Of a stretch of 64,000 bases of DNA, positions 26,201 through 36,400 are shown one piece after another. Position numbers and translations under genes: made by a program. The notes below the pieces were generated by a model. It saw nothing but the letters and a program-made list of their open reading frames with translations, was not told the origin of the DNA and did no database searches. The stretch covers positions 558,001 through 622,000 of the forward strand of contig JAMZAV010001055.1 in NCBI GenBank assembly GCA_024449915.1, given 5' to 3'. Each line of letters starts with the position of its first letter. Within the stretch, counting starts at the first letter, position 1. The DNA is from Sweltsa coloradensis (taxonomy: Eukaryota; Arthropoda; Insecta; Plecoptera; Chloroperlidae).

Positions 26201-29200
26201 GTTTACCAAATTACATTGAAAAAATTTAAAATTTGACCTTCATTGACCTCTGCTGGACACAAAATTAATTTTGAACAAATTGTCATATTTTTTTTTCGAA
26301 AAACCCTTGAAAAAGCTTTGATGACATACAATGGATACTAGGTTTCATTTACTCATTTTTTTAAAATTCAATTTTATTACACTTTCATTTAGGGGATGAT
26401 TAGACCCCCCCCACCCTTTGGGGATTTTAGGGGTTTCTTTATGGGTTATTAAGTTTTTTTCCCTGAATCCAATGATACCAAATTCGCTTCTATTGCAATT
26501 TGTCCAAGGTTCGACCTCAAATTTGCGTATAGACCCCGGACTATATAGCTACAATAAAAACTTAATCTCTATGGCTACAAAAATAAGTATTTTTAACTGA
26601 TGCGAGATAGTTTATGTAAAATTTTAAACACATGTGAGGTCAAAACGCATAGGTTTAAACTAGTGAAAGTCCTGTGGTCCCTTTTAAAATATATATTATT
26701 TAATAGTCATCTTACCAAATTAAGGCTCGGCCTATTTCACATTTAAATCCATTTTCCTCCCGTATTCATTGCCATCCATCATTCACTGTCTTTTTACAAC
26801 AATTACTTTGCTAAAAGAGTTCCACCGCCTTCTTGAATACTACCAAACCTCTCTAAAGATACACAGATTTGATATTTCGCAGCATAAAATCTCTATGCTC
26901 AAAATCGACGAGATTTCTAAACCACCCCTATTTTCCATAGTTTTAAAGATACAAAAACGCTAGTCCATTCAAAAGATACGTAATTAGATTTCATGAATTA
27001 TAGTTCCAAATGAATAATTCGCAAACAACTTTCCACATTAGGAACAGGTCGTGTATTGTAAAATAAACACATGTTATCAGAACTTTTGTCAGTGACTGTA
27101 CATTTCTACTATAAATCAAATCTAACCGTTGTTATCTTATTTCTATTGAACAATCAAATGGAAATGCAATTTAAATGTTTTCGATTCGCGCGATATTGGA
27201 GAAGTTATTGCCAAAAGTATGAAAATTCCAAAATCCAAATTTGGCTCCAAGAACCCAACATAGAAAAAATATATACTCGCGATTTCTCATCTACTAGTGA
27301 CCCTCTACAACAATCAATCATAAAAAATCTGTCTCAACAAAATGCAAACGGATATTCGATTCTAAACTGGACTAGTAGGTAGTATGTATTGTTTTGTTTA
27401 AGTATGTGCATAATTAAATTGTGTTGAATTTGTATTTTGTCTATAGCTATTGTAGCCTATTATGTTGTTGTTGTGGCATTTAAATTGTATTATTGACATG
27501 TATTCATCGGCATACACAATCGTTTTGGTTGTTTTTGTTTTACTTGCATGTATTACTGTGTCCTGTAAATAAATCTTACCTTACCTGCAAACAGCAGTTA
27601 AATTTTGACTGCCAAATGCAAATTACTATCATTTAAGACACACTTTTCCTAGCTCATGTTAATTATTTAAATTCATCTTTTATTTGGACATACACAGTTA
27701 CAGTTAAGTTATCAAAGATATTATATAACCGTAAACTAATTGTATTCGACACATTACTTTGGCTGCCGCCTGCTACTCTACATACACAGCTAGTGCAATA
27801 ATTATTATAATAGAAATGAAATCCGAAGATTAATTTCAAACTTAAGTAAACTTGTTAATGGCTGCATGGAAGAAGCCTGAAGCAGCCTTAATAATGTGTG
27901 GTCTTTAAGAATTGCATGTCTAATGATACATATATAATATATCTTTATATATATTTTTTATAATAACAGTTGTGCATATCCAAATAAAAGAAAAACTTAA
28001 ATAAATTACTATCATGTCATCGTTATCAATATATGCATGGGGTTGTACATAATGTTTTCTCTCTTTCACTCCTTTAGGAAAAGTTTAGGTTGATCTTGAA
28101 GGCAATGCGTCATTGCAAGTTGCCCACTCTCCCTATTGATTACGATATACTGAAGATCAGCTATAGTAATCGAGGGAACTTTTGGCATGTTGATAGTCTG
28201 ATTGCGATACACAAACATCTCAAGGTTACCAAGGTAATGTTTTCAACAGCAACTCTGTGACCCTGTAATGGGTTACAGATGGCAAAACGTGCCCTCTATT
28301 AGCCTTCCTGTCCTCTGGGCAGGTAAAATACCATGCATTTATTCATTTTTTAAATTTATTTATTATGTAAATATTTTTAACTGGGAAAACGACAATGTCG
28401 AGGAAGGACTAACGCCGATATAAAACCGCGCGAAAGGATATGATGTTAGTAATTAATCAAAAAAGATACCCAAAAAAATAAGTGGTTAATAAGGTTCGAA
28501 CTAAATCGTACATAAAATTATTTCAAATATTATAATCAAGAGTTTATATTGAATGTAAAATATTTGAATCTAAAAAGTTCCCGATATAGTTCTATCGAAA
28601 CTACATAGGAAGCATATAAGCCAGTATTTTTACTTTTCGTAAGATTTCGTGATAGGTTTAACGTCAACGTTTTAGAAATAAAATTCTTGACATTGTTACT
28701 CATTTGTTACCTTGGGGGGGGGGTAAGTTGGAGGAATTTCAATTGATTCACTTCTTAAAGCGCAAGCACATTTTCCAAGTAATATTTCTGAAAATAATTT
28801 TGCAATTTTGGCAATTTTGGTAGGTATAATGTACTGTCATTTCCAATTTTTTACTCAAGTTTTGATTCCCATGTAGAATAGGGAAATAGCCTTCATTCTA
28901 GCACTCGAATTTGTTAACAATAACGACTAAAAAGGGATTAAAAATATTTTTTGTTTGTTTCGTGTTCATGTAATCGATGTAATGGTCAATATTTAACTAA
29001 GAATATGAATATTTAAATCTGGCTTCCCGCCAAAAACGCAATAGTAGTGTGACGTCACCGACGTCTGCGCAGTTTGGCGCAGACTCAAAGGAATCTGTAG
29101 AAGACCACTCTTCTTTCTCCTATCAGTCGTATCATTAATATGTAAAGATTTAAAAAAAGCCACGTTACAAAAGATGCCAAAAGGGCATTTTTGAATTACG

Positions 29201-32200
29201 GTTTAAGAAGTCTGCTTTGTCAAAACCCTGTTCGTGTTCAGTCATTTTTGTAGCCTACTTAGGCCAGGCTTACCAGTTACCAGTCAATATTAATATATAT
29301 AACATATAATAAGACGTCTGCCGTCCATTTTGAAACGGCCTACGGTGTTCATGCTGCGAACCACGTAAGCCACGGCACGTACGTCACGGCCCATCAGCGA
29401 GCGTTAACCTTACAACTTTGTACACCAGTAGTGACACACCACGGATTTAATTATTTTTTTATTTCTTTCAATTGTGAAGATTATTTAACTGTGTTCTATT
29501 CACAACAAAAAATGTAAAATGTAAATACCAAGGCAAGTTTCCTATTGTTATTACGAGAGAAATGCCATGTTCGCAAATTATTGATTTCTATTGATATTTT
29601 AACTGACACTAGACTGTAAAAGAATCGAATTTTTGTAAAGGGAAACAGGTCCGTTGAAAGTATTCAAATGTTCAAGGAAACCCAGAAACATCGAATAAAA
29701 ATTCAAGTAAAGAATACGCACGTCTTCTATTTCATGTTACATACTTCTTTCATTGTACTTGAAAAAATAAGTTCAATTCAATTCAATTCAATTCAATTCA
29801 ATTCAATTCAATTCAATTCAATTCAATTCAATTCAATTCAATTCAATTCAATTCAATTCAATTCAATTCAATTCCATTCCATTCCATTCCATTCCATTCC
29901 ATTCCATTCCATTCCATTCCATTCCATTCAATTCAATTCAATTCAATTCAATTCAATTCAATTCAATTTAATTTAATTTAATTTAATTTAATTTAATTTA
30001 ATTTAATTTAATTTAATTTAATTCAAATTCAATTCAATTCAATTCAATTCAATTCAATTCGATTCGATTCGATTCGATTCGATTCGATTCGATTCGATTC
30101 GATTCGATTCGATTCGATTCGATTCGATTCGATTCGATTCGATTCGATTCGATTCGATTCAAATTTAATTTAATTTAATTTAATTTAATTTAATTTAATT
30201 TAATTTAATTTAATTTAATTTAATTTAATTTAATTTAATTTAATTTAATTAAGTCTATTTATCTAAAAGCTATTTTACATGCAATTTCAATAGTAATAGT
30301 ACAATTCAATATAATTTCGTTTTTAAAATTAGGCCAAACCAATGAAATAAAGTTTCAAAATACATACAAGATAATTCAATTCAGTTACATAATATATTCA
30401 AGTCATATTAGAATATTTATGTTCCTCATAGATAAAATATATAAGATAAAATAGAGTTTTAACAAATTTAATTTAGTGATCCATGATTATTTCTTTTGTC
30501 GGTTTCCTAAAAATGTTATCAATATCAGGGGTTAACCAAGCACAGTCTTGCAGAGATTTATTTATTAATATATTTCAGTTAATAGCCGAGTCTGAAATTA
30601 ATGTTCTAGCTTTGCTCCCTACACTGAACCATATATTGATTTTGAGTCTTTCCAGTAAAAAAAGTGTGTAGAAATTAAATTATGCATTAAATTGATAATT
30701 ATATTTTTGAACTACGTGAGGTTAATTATTTTCGTTTGTAAATAGATTTAATAGGGCAAATAGAATTTGGATATTAAATAAAAATTACAGTATAAACAAA
30801 ATATGCATTGTCATAATTTATAAGGTAATCAAAAGCAGTTTCATGTAAAACTTAATGTATCATTGCTCGTCAATGACAATTTATCATCCGGGGCTTGAGT
30901 CGTTTGTCTCCACATTCCTGGAAATTTGAGAGTTTTTGAAAGGGCTTCAAGACACCGGGACAGAGTGTTAAAAAATTAGAACTGTCCCTAAAAACCTTTC
31001 TAAAAACTGCTCTCAAACACACAATAGCCGAGTAATGTTTTATTTTCTGATTATCTCCTCTTTAGGCAGCGATAAACGTCTATAGAGCTGGCGGCATTAA
31101 TCGTGTGAAGTTTTTTGGGTTTGTTTACTCGGAAGCATGTAAAACAATCATGACGGGCAACACCTACACCGACCCCCTCTTCGCCCCTGGAGCTCTACCA
31201 CGAGCGTGCGAGTTCGACGCTGTAAGTTACTTTCTCTTCTAAGGCAGTATAACTTTTAATAGGAATATTAATATTTATTCTAGGAAAACGCCAAATTTAT
31301 GTCTAAAGTACTCATATATATATATATATTTGTCTAAAGTAAAAATATAAAAAAGCCAAGGTCCCCGGTTTGATCCCCGTTGTAGTCACTTTTTTAATTT
31401 CTGTCTAAAGTATAAAACCAAGGTATATCAAAATCAAATATCCCAACTAGGGTTACAGAGATGGTTTGTATTTCTCCAGTTAATTTCGTATGTAGTTTAA
31501 TAGGCAGTGCAATCTGCTCTACACATGTTATTAACAATGTATAAACAGACCAAGAATTAGACAGAATTAAATCGGTGGCTGCATAGCTCAGTTGGTAAGA
31601 GCATTGCCCGGAAAGCCAAGGTCCCGGGTTCGATCCCCGGTGTAGTCACTTTTTAATTTCTGTCTAAAGTACTAACATAACAGCGTCATAGTCGCCTTCT
31701 ATAAAACCAAGGTTAAACATATATATATATATATATATTTGATTTCAGATTTTCGCGGACATATGTAAACATATTGTTTTTTACTGGGGCTTTTTGCCGC
31801 GAATTATTTATTAAAGAAGAGGGCACTGACTTACCCCTCCTCTCCTGACGTTTCGGGAAAGACGCATCTCCCATCCTCAGAGGCCTTCACTCCACGATGT
31901 GTTGCCTGGAGCTCCTCACTCGCGAACTGACTGTTCTCGCTGCTGTCACTCTCGCGTGTATGTCTACGTCATCGTGCTTATCTCGTAGTGAAACAAGTTT
32001 GGATCGACTACGCGTCATAGGTCCTCGTTCGGGTATAGTGACGTCTTCAACACAACAGCTGGAGCTGGGGTCTTGTGTTGGCGTCACGACGTTGGGGTTG
32101 TTAGAACGTAGCACACGGGCTTCTTGTTGATGACAACATAAAAACTACTTATCGCCCTTACAAGAAGATAAGCGCTATGTTACGTAATGCTAAAGACAAT

Positions 32201-33444
32201 ATACCCCTCGAAGCCCATGGGGTTTATGAAGTTCCTTGTGGGTCGTGCAGTGAAGTGTATGTTGGTCAGACTAATCGCCGCATATCGGTGAGACGTGATG
32301 AACACCGTTTAGCAGTCAACAGTGGCAAAGAGACATCTGGTTTGGCCCAACACGTCAAGAGTACTGGCCACTCAATTAACTTTGAAAACACCAGGACATT
32401 AGCCTCAATCAAAGAGTTCAAAGTGCGTATCATTCGAGAGGCTATTGAAATAGAAAAACGACCGGGAAGTCTCAACAAACGGGATGACGGACAACGGTTG
32501 CCTACTTCCTGGAAACCTGTTCTCCTACAACATCAACAAGAAGCCCGTGTGCTACGTTCTAACAACCCCAACGTCGTGACGCCAACACAAGACCCCAGCT
32601 CCAGCTGTTGTGTTGAAGACGTCACTATACCCGAACGAGGACCTATGACGCGTAGTCGATCCAAACTTGTTTCACTACGAGATAAGCACGATGACGTAGA
32701 CATACACGCGAGAGTGACAGCAGCGAAAACAGTCAGTTCGCGAGTGAGGAGCTCCAGGCAACACATCGTGGCGTGAAGGCCTCTGAGGATGGGAGATGCG
32801 ACTTTCCCGAAACGTCAGGAGAGGAGGGGTAAGTCAGTGCCCTCTTCTTTAATAAATAATTCGCGGCAAAAAGCCCCAGTAAAAAACAATATGTTTATAT
32901 ATATATATATTTGACATAATGAAATTCTTTCGAGTTTCCGAGTTAAATAAGTTTTATTACCAACGTTTCGAACAGTTCTCCCTGCTCATTCTCAAGGTAA
33001 CGACATACAAATTAAAAAACATTGAGTAAACAAACAAGACAATAACAAATAATATAAAAGACAAAACAAGTCACTGCAACTGCTCAGCATTACATTTAAG
33101 ATCTTTGCGATGACCTTAACAGGCGTTTGGTAGGTGGAGCTTCAGGTGGCTTCTTTCTTCTCCTATCCACTCTAGCTGGAGGAACTACATTTTCCGTGGC
33201 AACTGGGGGTATTATCGGCACCACATGGCTATCACGTAGCGCCAGTTTCCAGGTGTTTTGTCTTTTATATTATTTGTTATTTTCTTGTTTGTTTACTTAA
33301 TGTTTTTTAATTTGTATGTCGTTACCTTGAGAATGGGCAGGGAGAACTGTCCGAAACGTTGGTAATAAAACTTAATTAACTCGGAAACTCGAAAGAATTT
33401 CATTATGTCACATTATATCCGAGAAAATCTACGTAAAAAAAATA

Positions 33445-33482
<38 letters not shown>

Positions 33483-36400
33483 TTCTGAGGTTTTCGTGGT
33501 TATTTGTATGTGTTACCATATTTAAATAATTAAATTTACTTCTTTCGGTTTACCACGTATATTGTTTATTTAATCCGACGTTTCGACTGGATTTCACCAA
33601 TCTTTGTCAAAGACAGTAAAGCAACTCAAGTAAAAAACCCAATATACAAAAAACACTTCAAGAGGGAAACGAAACAAAAACACAATAATAACATAAAACA
33701 AACATAATAAACAAGGCAATGCAAAGAAGTTAACTAACAGGAATATTATAACATGTGGAAAGAGTTTAGAAAAACATGTCATTTTATTGATTAGATGAAG
33801 TAGGCTAGTCTGCTTGACCAGGACTTGTGGGATGATTTCTTGCTTGACTTCTTGTCCTTGGACCTTGACTTGTGGAAGGTAGCACGGTTTTGTGAATATT
33901 TTGACCAGTATGGTTAGTCTGACTTCTTGTTACGGGTCGTAGACTTACAGCAGGAGGAGTAGCAGTAGGAGGAGGAGGAGGAGGAGTATGCGTTAATGTT
34001 CTTGGTTTATGGCAAAAGTTTATGATGGACTTCCAAGTCTGAGGTAGGCGTTTTCCACCATACCTTTTGTTTAAACTATGAGGCCTCTTCTCAATTTCTA
34101 TTGCTTCCCTTATAATCCTGGAATGAATACGGTCCGTAGAAGCAATTACTCTTGTACCCTCAAAATTAATAGCATGTCCCTGATCTGCCACGTGTTGTGC
34201 AAGAGCTGATCTTGGTTCATTCTTTTCTACTGAGAGTAAGTGTTCCTGTCGACGTTGAGAGATTTTTCTTCCAGTCTGCCCCACATACGTTTTTTCACAT
34301 GATCCGCAGGGAATTTCGTACACACCATGGCTTTCCAATGGTATGGCGTCCTTTGGTGATCTTAAAAATGAACTAACCTTCCTGTGTGGTAGGAATACAG
34401 TTTTCACCTCATGCCCAGACAAGATCTTGCTAACTCGATCAGTAGTGCCTCTCATGTAGGGCAAAAAATGCTACTTTTCGTGGTTTCACAGTTTCATCAT
34501 CAACATTCGCTTGCGTTTTATTGGGTACACGATTAAATGCATTATATATGCTTACAGTAGAAAATCCATTCCGGAGAAGAGCGTCCTTAAGGTTATACAT
34601 CTCAACATTTAAACTATCCTTGTCAGCAATTGATTTTGATCGAAACGCCAGGGTGTTTGTCACAGATCTAATTTGGGCTGGCGAGTGATGTGATTGTGCG
34701 TTTAGGTAGCGGTTAGTATGTGTGGTCTTCCGATAGACAGTGTGTCCCAACGATCCATCTGATCGTTTACTAACTAGTACATCTAAAAATGCAAGACTGT
34801 TGTTCTCTTCAATCTCCATAGTAAACTTAATGTTGACGTGGATACTATTCAGATGGTCAAGGAATATATCTAGAAGTTCTCTTGAATATGGCCAAATACT
34901 GAAAATGTCATCAACGTACCTCAACCACAACAAAGGTATACGGCCTAAAGGTGCTGTGTCTAGGGCACGAATTTCCAGATCTGTCATGAATAAGTTTGCG
35001 ATCACCGGCGACAGCGGAGAACCCATTGGAGCACCCTCCACTTGTCTGTAGAAACTCCCATCATACATAAAGTAGGTTGAAGAAAGGCAATGTTGAGCTA
35101 GCTTTATGACGTGGCTAGGAGGCTTGATGGTATCATTAATAATTTTAAGAGCTTCTTGAATTGGGATTTTTGTAAAAAGCGACACAACATCGAAGCTTAC
35201 AAGAAGGTGATGTGGCTGTATTTTACATGATTTAAGTACCTCTATGAAATGTGTTGAGTTTCGAACAAACGACTTCGAATCTTCAGCAAATGGTTGAAAA
35301 CATGTTGATACAAATTTCGCTAGTTCATGTGTAGGTGAGTTAAATGCACTAACAATCGGTCTTAAAGGTACACCTTGCTTGTGAACTTTAGGTAATCCAT
35401 AAAATTTTGGGACACGTGACGATTTCTCCCGAGGAATTATCTTCTTCTTGGTTTCTTCTACAATTGGTGACTTTAATATCAGTTCTCTAGTCTTAACTTC
35501 AAGATAAACTGTGGGGTTTTTGTTTGTCTTAATGTAAGCAGTATCGTTTAACAGAGTTTCCATCTTTGTTTTATAGTCGATTGACGACATAACTACTGTT
35601 GAGTTACCTTTATCCCGTAGGTGTAATTGTTTTTATTAAATACAATCCAGAAATTAAAAAGTCCGCCCCGACCGGGACTCGAACCACGGATCTCCCACAT
35701 TTCAGGTTAGCGTCTTAACCCCTAGACCACCAGGACGGGTACATTTTAATCTCTGAATTGTAGTTGCATTATACATCTGAATGGATGGAACAGCACTGCA
35801 ACGAAATCTGTTGCCTTTGAACTGTCCACCTAACATTAATTATAATGTCATTACCTTATGCAGGTATGAGCGAGGGTTTATATATACACGGGCATCTGCA
35901 AATGTTAGGTTGGAGGAGTACAATAATTTGTATTTATATAGTAGTATTTTAAGTTTTAAATTCTGGGCTCTTTCTAAGGGTGCTATATGGGTGTTTAAGA
36001 TACCCCCTCATCCAATTATTCCAAATTGCAGGACCAATTGGACAAGTTAGGGATTAACCGTCCTCAAGGAGTTTAGTAATTGCAGTATGTATTACACACA
36101 CATAACAAAAACTTGTAAAATACAACTAAACCTTACACACTCAAAAGAAATGAGATCTAAAAAGCGGGCCAAGCTCATCTACCGTTCCACATTTGCGCAT
36201 TCTTAATTCATAAACGTTCAGTGTCCTGTAACAGCATCCTTGAAAAGCTTGGCAAAATAGAATTTAAACGTAATAGTTCATCGAAGTTCTTTTTCTCTAA
36301 TTAATTCAAACGTCATATCACGCAAATTCAATTTTGCCAATCTTTTCAAGGATGCTGTTACGGGACACTGTACGTTTATGAATTAAGAATGCCCAAATGT

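Larger units (their letters stand above)
17930..27590 (+). mobile_element. Degenerate non-LTR retrotransposon (Jockey/CR1-like), carrying two later insertions
   Basis: Reverse transcriptase motifs occur in order on the plus strand: DNYRPISILPAFSKILERV (about 18340), VPQGSILGPLLFIIYTNDF (18749-18810), the FADDGS catalytic site (about 18835) and SLGIVLDENLGWSQH (about 19075). Several frameshifts and stops make it inactive. A BEL/Pao element sits at 19457-22823, after which the C-terminal frame resumes (HNTRRNGDIHFTQHRTKL, about 22858). A palindromic element (23192-27374) sits in the 3' UTR. The LINE ends near 27590 with TAAATAAATCTTACCTTACC, and intron sequence shared with copies A and C resumes. 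Confidence 0.75.
32133..32905 (+). mobile_element. Penelope-like element, 5'-truncated, C-terminal part with tail
   Basis: Starts inside the coding region and runs through an intact GIY-YIG C terminus, the 3' tail and a hammerhead-like motif (32783-32816), ending next to a (TA)n tract. With 31735-32132 it forms the inverted-tail arrangement common for Penelope insertions. Confidence 0.85.
33476..35605 (-). mobile_element. Penelope-like retroelement, largest copy (RT plus GIY-YIG)
   Basis: On the minus strand the order is truncated RT start (LRDKGNSTVVM), RT core, GIY-YIG, 3' tail with a degenerate hammerhead-like motif (33577-33612; TTGACAA, ATTGG/CCAGT stem, GAAACGTC). The N-terminal region is absent and a stop precedes the start, so the copy is 5'-truncated. 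The 5' side abuts a tRNA-like SINE and the 3' side an (AT)n tract. Confidence 0.9.

Noticed and set aside
29668..29976. 102-codon open frame
   Set aside because: Most of it translates the pentanucleotide array (Ile-Gln-Phe-Asn-Ser repeats). No protein signal.
31576..31650. tRNA-Phe or -Lys-like gene
   Set aside because: The A and B boxes are good but the anticodon arm is poor, and the same head plus TTTCTGTCTAAAGT body occurs at 17637. Classified as a SINE.
31897..32130. 77-codon plus-strand ORF (and its mirror at 32533-32766)
   Set aside because: It is antisense to the Penelope C-terminal coding sequence, which has a clear family match on the other strand.
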